Source: Pseudomonas fluorescens (GTDB lineage: Bacteria; Pseudomonadota; Gammaproteobacteria; Pseudomonadales; Pseudomonadaceae). From it: a DNA stretch of 64,000 nucleotides. The position numbers and the translations under genes were made by a program. Of the stretch, positions 28,734-37,471 are shown piece by piece. Each line of letters begins with the position of its first letter. The first letter of the stretch is position 1. Location: assembly GCF_001307275.1 (NCBI RefSeq), contig NZ_CP012831.1, positions 3,588,501 through 3,652,500 of the forward strand. The letters are read 5' to 3'. The notes beneath the pieces were generated by a model. It had not been told where the DNA came from and ran no database searches. It saw nothing but the letters and a program-made list of their open reading frames with translations.

Positions 28734-29602
28734 TAGAAACCGACAGACTGCCAATAGAAGTCGGTTATTTGACCACCCCAGAGCAAGGCAATCCAGCCGG
28801 CAATGGCCAGATAAGGTCCGAAGGGGATCTGCGTCGACCCGGGCGCATCACGCAAGCGCAGCACAATGACCCCGATAACGGCGCCCACCAGCGACGACAA
28901 CAGCAGCGTCAGCGGCAGGACCTGCCAGCCGCCCCAGGCGCCCAGCATCGCCAGCAGCTTGAAATCCCCGTAGCCCATGCCTTCCTTGCCGGTGATCAGC
29001 TTGAACACCCAGAATACCGACCACAGCGCCAGGTAGCCGGCCACCGCGCCCCACATCGCCTGGTCCAGGGAAACGAACAGCCCGAAGCTGTTGACGATCA
29101 AGCCCAGCCACAACAACGGCAACACCAGGGTATCGGGCAGCAGTTGATGCTCGGCGTCGATCAGGCTCATGGCCAGCAGGCCCCAGGTCAACACCATCAC
29201 CATCGCGGCGTGCCAGCCAAAGCCGAAATGCCAGGCGACGAACGCCGACAATGCGCCGCAGGCCACTTCGGTCAGGGGGTAACGCTTGCCGATGGGCGCG
29301 GCGCAGCTCGAACAGCGGCCACGCAGCATCAGGTAGCTCAACAGCGGAATGTTCTCCCAGGCGCGGATGCGATGGCCGCAGTGCGGGCATTGGGAATGGG
29401 GCAGCATGAGGTTGTAGACCGGGCCCGGGGTTTCGGCCGGCAGGCCCAACAGGTCGTGGGCTTGCAGGCGCCATTCGCGGTTGAGCATCTTCGGCAGGCG
29501 CCACACCACCACGTTGAGGAAGCTGCCGACGATCAGGCCGAGCAATGCCGCAACAAGCACGAAAGCCACGGGATACAGCACGAGAAATTCGCTCAGGGGC
29601 AT
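28733..29602 (-). CDS. pilD: Type IV prepilin peptidase/N-methyltransferase PilD
   Basis: 289-residue inner-membrane aspartyl protease that cleaves prepilins after glycine and methylates the new N-terminus. The cytosolic loop with two CXXC pairs (CPHC and CSSC) is at about residues 70-100. The catalytic aspartates are in [11 protein letters not shown] and in the GYGDFKLLA motif. Eight hydrophobic segments are seen. Substrates within the window are PilA, the FimT/FimU-like proteins, PilV, PilW, PilX and PilE. It lies one base after pilC. Confidence 0.97.
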   Translation of the reverse strand: MPLSEFLVLYPVAFVLVAALLGLIVGSFLNVVVWRLPKMLNREWRLQAHDLLGLPAETPGPVYNLMLPHSQCPHCGHRIRAWENIPLLSYLMLRGRCSSCAAPIGKRYPLTEVACGALSAFVAWHFGFGWHAAMVMVLTWGLLAMSLIDAEHQLLPDTLVLPLLWLGLIVNSFGLFVSLDQAMWGAVAGYLALWSVFWVFKLITGKEGMGYGDFKLLAMLGAWGGWQVLPLTLLLSSLVGAVIGVIVLRLRDAPGSTQIPFGPYLAIAGWIALLWGGQITDFYWQSVGF

Positions 29603-29603
29603 G

Positions 29604-30821
29604 TCAGATCGCAGAGCCGAGTTGAAAGATGGGCAGGTACATGGCGACTACCAGGCCACCCACGACGACCCCCAGGATCACCATGATGAAGGGTTCCATC
29701 AGGCTGGTGAGGTTGTCCACCAGATTGTCCACTTCGGCCTCATAAAAACTCGCCACTTTGTCGAGCATGTCGTCCAGCGCGCCGGATTCCTCGCCGATGG
29801 CGGTCATCTGGATGGCCAGGTTCGGAAAGATCCCTGACGCGCGCATGGAAAAATTCAACTGCATGCCAGTGGAGACGTCCTGGCGGATGCGCTGCACAGC
29901 GCGCTTGAACACCACGTTGCCGGTGGCGCCCGATACCGAGTCGAGGGCTTCGACCAGCGGCACGCCGGCGGCGAATGTCGTCGAGAGCGTGCGGGCGTAG
30001 CGGGCCACGGCGGACTTGTACATCAAGGCGCCTATCAGCGGTAGTTTGAGTAGCCATTTATCGCGCCAGTCACGAAAGCGCTCGGAACGCCTGAGGGCGT
30101 ATTTCACGCCAAAAAATGTCCCTACAAGCCCGCCAAGCACCACCCACCACCAATCCTGCAAGAATTCCGACAGGCCGATGACCATTACCGTGAAGGCCGG
30201 TAGCTGTGCACCGAACCCTGAAAAGACCGATTCGAACTGCGGCACCACCTTGACCAGCAGGATGCCGGTGACCACCGCAGCGACGAGTATCACCGCCGTC
30301 GGGTAGGTCATGGCTTTCTTGATCTTGGCCTTGAGCGCTTCGCTCTTTTCCTTGTAGGTCGCGACCCGATCCAGCAGCGTATCCAGGGCACCGGCCTGTT
30401 CACCGGCATCCACCAGGTTGCAGTACAAATCGTCGAAGTACTGCGGGCATTTGCGCAGCGAGGCGGCGAAGCTGTTGCCGGCGGCGACTTCCTGTTTCAC
30501 CTGGTCCACCAGCTTGCGCATGTTGGCGTTGTCGAAGCCTTCGCCGATGATGTCGAACGCCTGCAACAGCGGCACGCCAGCCTTGAGCATCGTTGCCATC
30601 TGGCGGGTGAAGAGGGCGATATCCAGCGGCTTGATGCGCTTGCCCTTGCTGAATATCGAGGTGGATTTCTTGCGCACCTTCTCCGGGTTGATGCCTTGTT
30701 TGCGCAGTTGTGCCTTGACCAGGGCCGGGCTCTGTCCCGTCAGCTCGCCGGTCATTTTCGCGCCTTTGCGGTCTTTGCCTTCCCACGTATAGACGTCGGT
30801 TTTTACTGCCTTGACCGCCAT
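29604..30821 (-). CDS. pilC: Type IV pilus inner-membrane platform protein PilC
   Basis: 405 residues with two GspF/T2SSF repeats (about 70-195 and 275-395) and three membrane helices. It forms the platform that PilB and PilT turn during pilus growth and retraction. ATG 30821 follows AAGGA at the end of pilB; a TTG at 30827, overlapping the pilB stop, is possible but less likely. The order pilB-pilC-pilD matches other pseudomonads. A retraction ATPase PilT gene is not in this window. Confidence 0.96.
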   Translation of the reverse strand: MAVKAVKTDVYTWEGKDRKGAKMTGELTGQSPALVKAQLRKQGINPEKVRKKSTSIFSKGKRIKPLDIALFTRQMATMLKAGVPLLQAFDIIGEGFDNANMRKLVDQVKQEVAAGNSFAASLRKCPQYFDDLYCNLVDAGEQAGALDTLLDRVATYKEKSEALKAKIKKAMTYPTAVILVAAVVTGILLVKVVPQFESVFSGFGAQLPAFTVMVIGLSEFLQDWWWVVLGGLVGTFFGVKYALRRSERFRDWRDKWLLKLPLIGALMYKSAVARYARTLSTTFAAGVPLVEALDSVSGATGNVVFKRAVQRIRQDVSTGMQLNFSMRASGIFPNLAIQMTAIGEESGALDDMLDKVASFYEAEVDNLVDNLTSLMEPFIMVILGVVVGGLVVAMYLPIFQLGSAI

Positions 30822-30823
30822 GC

Positions 30824-32533
30824 TCAATCCTTGGTGACCCGGTTGATTTCCTCGAGGCTGGTGACGCCCTGCATCACTTTGAGCAGCCCCGATGTGCGCA
30901 GGTCATTGAAGCCGTCCTTGCGCATTTGCAGATCGATTTCCAGCGAGTTGCCCTCGGCCATGATCAACCGTTGCAGCTCGGGCGTGTTCTTGACCACTTC
31001 GTAAACCCCCACGCGCCCTTTGTAACCGTGGTTGCACTGTTGGCAACCGACCGGCTCATAGATCGTGAATGTGCCGATGCGTTCCCGGGGGAAACCTTCC
31101 TTGAGCAGGGTTTCCTCGGGAATCTCGATGGCTTTCTTGCAGTGGGCGCAGAGCTTGCGCGCCAACCGCTGGGCGATGATCAGGTGCACGGCGGTGGCGA
31201 TGTTGAACCCTGGAATGCCCATGTTCTGCAAGCGGATCAGGGTTTCGGCGGCGCTGTTGGTGTGCAGTGTGGAGAGCACCAGGTGCCCGGTCTGGGCGGC
31301 CTTGATGGCGATTTCGGCGGTTTCCAGGTCGCGGATCTCGCCGACCATGATCACGTCCGGGTCCTGGCGCAGGAATGAGCGCAGGGCCTGGGCGAAGTCC
31401 AGCCCCTGGCGCGGGTTCACGTTGACCTGGTTGATGCCTTCCATGTTGATCTCCACCGGGTCTTCGGCGGTGGAGATGTTGATGTCCACGGTATTGAGGA
31501 TATTCAGCCCGGTGTACAGCGACACGGTCTTGCCCGAGCCGGTCGGGCCGGTGACCAGGATCAGCCCTTGTGGCTGTTTGAGGGCGGCCATGTACAGGTC
31601 TTTCTGATCCGGCTCGTAGCCCAGGGCATCGATGCCCATTTGCGCACTGGAGGGGTCGAGGATCCGGATCACCACTTTTTCGCCCCAGAGCGTCGGCAGG
31701 GTGTTGACCCGGAAGTCGATGGACTTGGTTTTCGACAGGCGCATTTTCAGCCGGCCGTCCTGGGGTTTGCGCCGTTCGGAAATATCGAGGCTGGCCATGA
31801 CTTTCAGGCGGGCGGCGATACGGGTCGCCAGTTGGATCGGCGGCCGGGCCACTTCCCGCAGCATGCCGTCGGTGCGCACCCGCACCCGGTAGATTTTTTC
31901 GTAAGGCTCGAAGTGCAGGTCGGAAGAGCCGCCCTTGATCGCGTCCAGCAGCATCTTGTTGACGAAACGCACCACGGGCGCGTCGTCGGCGTCCTGGTTG
32001 CCGATGGAATCCTGCTTGGTGTCGTCGATCGATTCGATGTCCAGACCGTCCAGACCGTCCAGGTCGACATCGCCCATGCCTTCCAGGCCCGTGCTATTGG
32101 ATTCGAAAAACTTTTCGATGGCGTCGCTGAGCTTGTCGTCTTCTACCAGGATGGCTTCGGTGGTCAGGCCGGTACTGAATTGAATGTCATTGATGGCTTG
32201 GTGATTGGTGGGGTCGGAGATGCCCACGAACAACTTGTTGCCGCGTCGCCACAGCGGCAGGACGTGATGTTGGCGCACCAGTTTTTCGCTGACCAGGCCC
32301 GTGGGTTGGGTGTCCTTGTCCAGGCTGTTGAGGTCCAGCAGGGCGACGCCGAAATGCTCCGAGGCGATCTCCGCGACCTGGCGGCTCTGGACCAGTTTGT
32401 TCTGCACCAGGTAGCTGACCAGGGGGATGCGACTGCGTTGGGCCTGTTGATACGCCTGTTGCGCACTTTGCTCGGTGAGCAGTTCAGCCAGCACCAATTG
32501 CTTGGTCAGGCCGCTGAGGGCGATGTCATTCAT
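30824..32533 (-). CDS. pilB: Type IV pilus extension ATPase PilB
   Basis: 569-residue GspE-family ATPase. An N-terminal MshEN-like domain (about 1-150) precedes the motor domain with Walker A GPTGSGKTVSLY, the Asp box, Walker B (DPDVIMVGEIRD) and His box. A tetracysteine zinc site is seen (CAHCKKA, then CQQCNHG). The start ATG is divergent from pilA, 223 bases away. In this lineage it probably drives PilA polymerisation through PilC. Confidence 0.97.
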   Translation of the reverse strand: MNDIALSGLTKQLVLAELLTEQSAQQAYQQAQRSRIPLVSYLVQNKLVQSRQVAEIASEHFGVALLDLNSLDKDTQPTGLVSEKLVRQHHVLPLWRRGNKLFVGISDPTNHQAINDIQFSTGLTTEAILVEDDKLSDAIEKFFESNSTGLEGMGDVDLDGLDGLDIESIDDTKQDSIGNQDADDAPVVRFVNKMLLDAIKGGSSDLHFEPYEKIYRVRVRTDGMLREVARPPIQLATRIAARLKVMASLDISERRKPQDGRLKMRLSKTKSIDFRVNTLPTLWGEKVVIRILDPSSAQMGIDALGYEPDQKDLYMAALKQPQGLILVTGPTGSGKTVSLYTGLNILNTVDINISTAEDPVEINMEGINQVNVNPRQGLDFAQALRSFLRQDPDVIMVGEIRDLETAEIAIKAAQTGHLVLSTLHTNSAAETLIRLQNMGIPGFNIATAVHLIIAQRLARKLCAHCKKAIEIPEETLLKEGFPRERIGTFTIYEPVGCQQCNHGYKGRVGVYEVVKNTPELQRLIMAEGNSLEIDLQMRKDGFNDLRTSGLLKVMQGVTSLEEINRVTKD

Positions 32534-32692
32534 GGGGATTCCGGCGGCGGACAGTTCATGACTTATAGCCTAGTCAAGCATCGACGCCAAACCAGCGAGC
32601 CAGGGTGACAAAAAACGTCAGATAGTGCGGTTGTTGAGGTAGGACGTCGCCGTTGTGCGGGCTCAACCCCTTTATCGATGGCGCTTCAGGGT

Positions 32693-32708
32693 TGGCATGT
32701 GCCCTGCA
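32693..32708 (+). promoter_or_regulatory. Sigma-54 promoter of pilA
   Basis: TGGCATGTGCCCTGCA matches the -24/-12 consensus (TGGCACGN4TTGCA) at GG and GC and at 12-base spacing. The predicted start lies near 32718-32720, about 38 bases before the pilA ATG. PilR should activate it from sites upstream, in the pilB-pilA gap. Confidence 0.85.
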
Positions 32709-32756
32709 ATGGCTGTTTCAGGTCATGAGATTTCGACTCATGCATGGGAGATGTCT

Positions 32757-33167
32757 ATGAATAAGCAAACGGGCTTTACGCTGATCGAGCTGCTGATCGT
32801 CGTGGCGATCATTGGCATTCTGGCGACCTTTGCGTTGCCGCAATATTCCAAATATCAGGCACGGGCCAAGGCTACGGCCGGGCTGGGGGAAATTTCTGCG
32901 TTGAAGGTACCGTACGAGGACATGATGAATCAGGGGACCAGCCCGACGGCGGCCAACATGAACATCACGACACCTACCAGCAACTGCGCAATCGCAGTCA
33001 CGGGCACTGCCGCGGCAGGCACGGGGACCATCGTTTGTACCCTCTCGAATGCTCCTGCTGCCGTAGCGGGTAAGACAATCACCCTTAGTCGTGATGCCGC
33101 CGGCGTCTGGACATGCGCATCTAACGCTGCCAAGGAATTCCTGCCGGCTGGCTGCCCTGGCGTCTGA
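32757..33167 (+). CDS. pilA: Type IV major pilin PilA
   Basis: 136-residue prepilin: short leader MNKQTG, cleavage site before Phe7, and the conserved [17 protein letters not shown] helix with Glu5 of the mature form. Four cysteines (77, 94, 120, 133); the last pair likely forms the C-terminal D-loop disulfide. The N-terminal start is fixed by the leader and by GGGAG upstream. It is transcribed from the sigma-54 promoter at 32693, divergent from pilBCD. Confidence 0.96.
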   Translation: MNKQTGFTLIELLIVVAIIGILATFALPQYSKYQARAKATAGLGEISALKVPYEDMMNQGTSPTAANMNITTPTSNCAIAVTGTAAAGTGTIVCTLSNAPAAVAGKTITLSRDAAGVWTCASNAAKEFLPAGCPGV

Positions 33168-33354
33168 TTTTCAGTATTGGGAGGGGGCGCGTGCCCTCTC
33201 CACATAAATCCTCCGAAATTCATAAGCTTAGCAACCGCTCAAAACCCGCAAGTTGCATGTCCAGAATCAACGCTTCGTGCATTTTGCATGATCATGAAAA
33301 ATACCGCTTCGCTTAACTTGCTGATTTATAAGAAATTTATAAATTTTTCAAAAC

Positions 33355-33370
33355 TGGCACAGCCTTCGCA
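33355..33370 (+). promoter_or_regulatory. Candidate sigma-54 promoter of the BON-domain gene
   Basis: TGGCACAGCCTTCGCA has the -24 GG and -12 GC at the correct spacing and a full TGGCAC. It is preceded by a perfect 14-base AT palindrome (AAATTTATAAATTT, 33333-33346). The start would be near 33381. Confidence 0.6.
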
Positions 33371-33386
33371 CTACTCCTGTTAACCC

Positions 33387-33409
33387 TGCCGGGATGCACC
33401 TCCGGCAGT
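33387..33409 (+). promoter_or_regulatory. Leader hairpin of the BON-domain gene
   Basis: CTGCCGG (33387-33393) pairs with CCGGCAG (33403-33409) around a nine-base loop. It lies between the candidate start site and the AGGAG ribosome binding site and may protect or regulate the mRNA. Confidence 0.5.
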
Positions 33410-33435
33410 TTCTGAGAAAAACAGGAGTTACTCGT

Positions 33436-33789
33436 ATGAAGAAGTTCGCTATCACTGCCGCCGCTGCTACCGCACTGACCCTGACCATGGCTAGCGCATT
33501 CGCCGAGACCACTCAAGCAACTCAGGCTCCTATGATGCTGGCCGCAGGCGAGGTGACAGAGGCCAAGGAAGCCACCTCCGATACCTGGATCACCACCAAA
33601 GTCAAAGCTGACCTGGTCACCGAAAAAGGCATTCCAGGTACCGACATCAAAGTCGAAACCAACAAAGGCGTTGTGTCCCTGTCGTCCACTGTTGCCGTGA
33701 CTGACGCTCAGAAAGACACCGCTGTGGCAATCGCCAAGAAAATCAAAGGCGTCAAGGCTGTATCGGCTGACGGCCTGAAAGCCGAGTAA
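33436..33789 (+). CDS. BON domain-containing periplasmic protein (OsmY-like)
   Basis: 117 residues. A cleavable signal peptide (MKKFAITAAAATALTLTMASAFA) is followed by a short linker and one BON domain (about 52-117: SDTWITTKVKADLV, GTDIKVETNKGVVSLSSTV, DTAVAIAKKIKGVKAV). BON proteins of this type are found in the periplasm and bind membrane phospholipids; OsmY in E. coli has two such domains, this has one. Codon use is notably even and A-rich for this genome, which suggests high expression. ATG 33436 has CAGGAG before it. Confidence 0.88.
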   Translation: MKKFAITAAAATALTLTMASAFAETTQATQAPMMLAAGEVTEAKEATSDTWITTKVKADLVTEKGIPGTDIKVETNKGVVSLSSTVAVTDAQKDTAVAIAKKIKGVKAVSADGLKAE

Positions 33790-33896
33790 GGCTAAGACTT
33801 CTCGCCTGGACTGGGAGAGGGCACGGCAAGCGGGCTGAGTCATACGCTTGCCGTTGCTTTGGAGTTCATGCGAAAGGCCACAGGGACGTGGCCATT

Positions 33897-33934
33897 ACAG
33901 GCCCCCGGCATTCGTGCCAGGGGCCTGTTCTATT
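33897..33934 (+). terminator. Intrinsic terminator downstream of the BON gene
   Basis: Stem ACAGGCCCCCGGCA and TGCCAGGGGCCTGT closed by TTCG, with one mismatch, then a T-rich tail (TTCTATTCT). Confidence 0.75.
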
Positions 33935-33982
33935 CTGGGGAGAAAAAATGTGCGGTCCGGCCGGGGAAATCGAGTTGCCCTT

Positions 33983-34106
33983 ATCGCGAGCAAGCTCGCT
34001 CCCACAGGGATCGAGTTCCTTCAGAAAAAGTGATCAAGCTGTTCCACAGGGATCGAGTTCTGCCAGAAGGAATGCGGTCAAATGTGGGAGCGAGCTTGCT
34101 CGCGAT
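33983..34106. repeat. REP doublet with 17-base direct repeats
   Basis: Reverse core at 33983-34005 and forward core at 34084-34106. Between them, CCACAGGGATCGAGTTC occurs twice identically (34002-34018 and 34044-34060), 42 bases apart; the first copy begins inside the REP core. Confidence 0.85.
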
Positions 34107-34119
34107 GGCGGCGGCACAT

Positions 34120-34416
34120 TCACCGTCCCCGCTTGCTGGTGATCTGCACCAGCCGATTCCCCTCGAAGCGCAGGTACTGATACATGCCGCTGTTGGGCCC
34201 GTAGGTCCATTCCTCCACCGGGTATTCTTCCCGGCGATTGACACTGCGTTTGTAGCCCAGGTCATCCCGCGCCACAGGCTGCCCGCACTTTTGCAGCACT
34301 TCGCTGGAGCGGTCGCCGACGCTGATCAACTGGCTGCCGCAGCGCAGCGTATCGGCCGCCGACGCTTGGCCGGCGGCGAGCAATAGACCCAGGCTGAGCC
34401 CGTACACACACTTCAT
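34120..34416 (-). CDS. DUF2845 domain-containing protein
   Basis: 98 residues. A signal peptide (LSLGLLLAAGQASA) leads to a small periplasmic domain with two cysteines (LRCGS and QKCGQP) that may form a disulfide. It matches the DUF2845 pattern (ISVGDRSSEVLQKCGQP, EEWTYGPNSGMYQYLRFEGN). It begins one base after the stop of the DUF748 gene, so it is in that operon. Function unknown. Confidence 0.85.
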   Translation of the reverse strand: MKCVYGLSLGLLLAAGQASAADTLRCGSQLISVGDRSSEVLQKCGQPVARDDLGYKRSVNRREEYPVEEWTYGPNSGMYQYLRFEGNRLVQITSKRGR

Positions 34417-34417
34417 G

Positions 34418-37363
34418 TCATTCAGCATCCAGGTGCAGAGGAGTGATTACGCGACCGTCGCTTTCGGCCTGGCCGAGGCTGGCGTCGATGAAATACACGC
34501 GGTCGTCGGCCAATTGGCCTTTGTCCACCAGGAAGTCCTTGATGCTGCTGGCCCGTTCCTGCCCCAGTTGACGCAATAGCACGTCGCTGCCGCTCCAGAA
34601 CTTGATCACGCTTTCGCGCAGTTTCTCGATGCGCGCCTTTTTATCCAGTTGCGTCCATTCGGCAGGCGGTTGAGTCTTGAGGCGCGTGCGGTAGATGCCT
34701 TCGAGCAGGGGGGGCTTTTCATCCTCGGGCACCTGTATCAGCGAGGCCTGGGCCGGTACTTTGTCGCCCCGACGTTGCAGCATCTTGTAGTAGTTGTACT
34801 GGTATTCGCGTTCCAGGCGCTGGGCGGCGAGCAATGGACCGTCGCTGCTTTCGGCGGCGGTGCCTTCGATCTCCAGGCGCAGCTCCGGTCGTTTGCCCAG
34901 GGCTTCGGAGAGTTTGAGCAGCGTGCTTTCGTTGTCCTTGCTCAGGTCGCTGGAGCCCGGCGCAAACGCCACGCTGCCCAGGTCTTCCGAGCCGCCCCCG
35001 GCCACCAGCCCGCCGATGAGCTTGAAGGGCGCCTGGGCCGCGCGGACCACCAGGTTGCGCAGGGTCTGCCAGACGATCGGCATGACACTGAACTGCGGGT
35101 CGTTGAGGTTGCCGCTGACTGGCAGTTCGATGGAAATCCTGCCCTCGGAGTCCTTGAGCAAGGCGACGGCCAACTTCAGCGGCAGGCTGACGGCGTCCGG
35201 GCTGTCGACTTTTTCTCCCAGCTGCAATTGTTCGACCACCACCTTGTTCTCCGCCTGGAGCTGGCCCTTGGTGATTCGGTAATGCAGGTCGAGATTGAGC
35301 CGGCCCTTGCGGATGCGATAGCCGGCGAACTTGCCGGAGTAGGGCGTCAGGGTCGTCAGCTCGACCCGTTTGAAGCTGGTGGCGATGTCGAGGCTGGCCA
35401 TCGGATCGAAGGGGTTTACCGCCCCCTTGATGGTGACCGGCGCGTAACGGTCGACCTTGCCCTTGATGTCCACGCTGGCCGGTTGGGCCTGGCGGCTGTC
35501 GATGGTGCCGATCTGGCCATTGAGCTGTTGGATGGCCGTGGCGAAATTGGGCGTCAGGCTGAAGTCGGCGAAGTTGGCCGAACCGTCGTTGATGGCGATG
35601 CCGCCGATGTGGATGCCCAGCGGTTTTTCCTGGGACTTCGGTTTTGCCGCGGTGCTCTTCGCGCCGCTGTCGGCCGGTTGCGGGATCAGCAGGTCATCGA
35701 CGTTGGTGGTGCGGTCGTCGTTGATCATGAAGCGCGCGTAAGGCTGGAACAGGTTGACCTTGTCGATGGACAGGCTGTCACCGTGCTGATAGTTCAGGCC
35801 TTCGAGGATCAGTTTCTGCCATTTGAGGAAGTCACGGGTCTTGAGGGTGTCGAGGGTGTGCAACTGCTCGACCTGGGCGCGGCCGGTGACGGCGAATGCC
35901 AGCGGCTCGGTGCTCTTGAGGTCGACCGCCAGGTCACTGCCGAGCATCCCGGAGCGCAGCTCCAGGCGAATGAACGGGTTGATATACGACTGCGCAACGC
36001 GCAGGTCGATGTCCTGGGTCTTGACCTTGAGCCTGGCGCTGATCGGGTTCAGGTTGACCTCGCCATCGGCCAGGATCTTGCCCTGTTTGCCCAACCCGGT
36101 GTCCAGCTTGAGGGTAAAGGGCGAGCCATTGAGGGTGTCGTAGTTCTGCAGGTCGAGATTCAGCGGGCCGACCTCCAGGGCCACGGCGGGCTGCGCCTGG
36201 CGGTCGGCCAGATGCACCTGGTAGTCGCGCAGTTGCACGTCCTTCAAGATCACTTGCCACGGTTTGCTGGGCGGTGTCGGTTCAGGTTTTGGCGAGTCGG
36301 CCGCCGCCGGGGCGGATGCCGGTTCCGCCTCGACCTGCGGTTTGGCTGGCTGGCTGGCGAAGAGCTTCTGCCAGTCCAGTTGCCCGTCCGCCTCGCGAGC
36401 GGCCCAGGTTTCCAGCTTCTGGCTGCGGATCTTGCCGACCACCACTTGCTGCTTGGCCAGGTCCACAGTGGTTTCGCTCACGTCCAGGCGTTCGAGTTTC
36501 ACCAGTGGGCGGCCATCGGGGGCCTTGATGGCAAAGGGCGCGACGCTGAGCGCGACGTTGTTGAGCAGCAGTTCGGTGCCCTTGGCCAGGTTGAGCTTGT
36601 AGTCGGTGCTGAGGTTCAGGACACCGTTTTCCAGCACCAGCGGTACGGCGTCGCGCACATAGGGCCACCAGGCTTTCATCTGGCCGCCAGTGACTTTGAG
36701 CGTGCCTTGGGAGGCAATCGGTGTGAGGCTGAAATTACCGGTCCAGTCGATCTGTCCGCCTTCGGGACCAGCGGCCACCAGGGTCATGTCGGCATTGTCG
36801 TCGGGCAGGGTGCTGAGGTTCTTCAGCTCGAAATCGAGGGTGTCGTAGAGAAACTCGATGGGCTCGCTGGGCCGCAGGTCCTGGAAATGCACGTAACCGC
36901 CGGCCAACTTGATTCGATCCACCCGCAGGGGGAACGGCTTGGCCTCGGGATCGGCGGGCGTCGGTTCGCTGGCCGGCAGCTTGAACAGGCCCAGCAGGTT
37001 CAACTGGCCGTCCTTTGCGAACACCACTTCGGTCTTGGGCTTGTCCATCTCGATGTCGACCAGGTGCAGGGCGCCAGACCACAAGCTGTCGAGTTGCAAA
37101 TTGGCGTACAGCCGTTCGAAGCCGAGCTGCTCCTTGCCTGGCTCGCCGATATTCAGGCCCCAGAGGGTGACTTCAAGGCTGAAGGGATTGAGTTCCACAC
37201 GCTGGATCTGCGCCGGCACCGTCGCATGGGCGGCCAATTGCTGGTTGGCGATGCGCAAGGCGATGCCTGGCAAAATCAGAAAACCCAACAGGCTGTAGAG
37301 GGCCAGTGCGGTCAACAGGGCGCCGAAAGCGCGAATCAATCCTTTGGGCATGTGCGGCTTCAT
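34418..37363 (-). CDS. DUF748 family AsmA-like envelope protein
   Basis: 981 residues. An N-terminal membrane anchor (about 9-35) is followed by a long series of beta-rich repeats (for example VDRIKLAGGYVHFQDL, IKGKVDRYAPVTIKGAVNPF), the pattern of AsmA/YicH/YdbH-type proteins that form elongated periplasmic structures and help lipid transport. The C-terminal 180 residues hold an OmpA-like segment (SVAFAPGSSDLSKDN, ELRLEIEGTA). Start: 37363 or 37351 (MPKG), no clear ribosome binding site at either. The 907-codon frame on the opposite strand is a GC-bias artefact. Confidence 0.88.
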   Translation of the reverse strand: MKPHMPKGLIRAFGALLTALALYSLLGFLILPGIALRIANQQLAAHATVPAQIQRVELNPFSLEVTLWGLNIGEPGKEQLGFERLYANLQLDSLWSGALHLVDIEMDKPKTEVVFAKDGQLNLLGLFKLPASEPTPADPEAKPFPLRVDRIKLAGGYVHFQDLRPSEPIEFLYDTLDFELKNLSTLPDDNADMTLVAAGPEGGQIDWTGNFSLTPIASQGTLKVTGGQMKAWWPYVRDAVPLVLENGVLNLSTDYKLNLAKGTELLLNNVALSVAPFAIKAPDGRPLVKLERLDVSETTVDLAKQQVVVGKIRSQKLETWAAREADGQLDWQKLFASQPAKPQVEAEPASAPAAADSPKPEPTPPSKPWQVILKDVQLRDYQVHLADRQAQPAVALEVGPLNLDLQNYDTLNGSPFTLKLDTGLGKQGKILADGEVNLNPISARLKVKTQDIDLRVAQSYINPFIRLELRSGMLGSDLAVDLKSTEPLAFAVTGRAQVEQLHTLDTLKTRDFLKWQKLILEGLNYQHGDSLSIDKVNLFQPYARFMINDDRTTNVDDLLIPQPADSGAKSTAAKPKSQEKPLGIHIGGIAINDGSANFADFSLTPNFATAIQQLNGQIGTIDSRQAQPASVDIKGKVDRYAPVTIKGAVNPFDPMASLDIATSFKRVELTTLTPYSGKFAGYRIRKGRLNLDLHYRITKGQLQAENKVVVEQLQLGEKVDSPDAVSLPLKLAVALLKDSEGRISIELPVSGNLNDPQFSVMPIVWQTLRNLVVRAAQAPFKLIGGLVAGGGSEDLGSVAFAPGSSDLSKDNESTLLKLSEALGKRPELRLEIEGTAAESSDGPLLAAQRLEREYQYNYYKMLQRRGDKVPAQASLIQVPEDEKPPLLEGIYRTRLKTQPPAEWTQLDKKARIEKLRESVIKFWSGSDVLLRQLGQERASSIKDFLVDKGQLADDRVYFIDASLGQAESDGRVITPLHLDAE

Positions 37364-37471
37364 CTAGTGTGAATTCGGAGTGCCTTGGAGTATGGCATGC
37401 GTTTACGGTTCCGAAGCCACTGTGATTTATGAGAATTGTCTGGTTTTCTCGGTGAAAATTCCGACGCGGGC

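Noticed and set aside
33168..33215. Intrinsic terminator directly after pilA
   Set aside because: A GAGGGGGC/GCCCTCTC hairpin exists but no T run follows, so it was not listed as a terminator.
34649..37372. 907-codon open frame on the plus strand
   Set aside because: It is the antisense of the DUF748 gene; the sense product has a membrane anchor and a family pattern, while this one is Gln/Gly/Val-rich with no recognisable domain, a GC-bias artefact.
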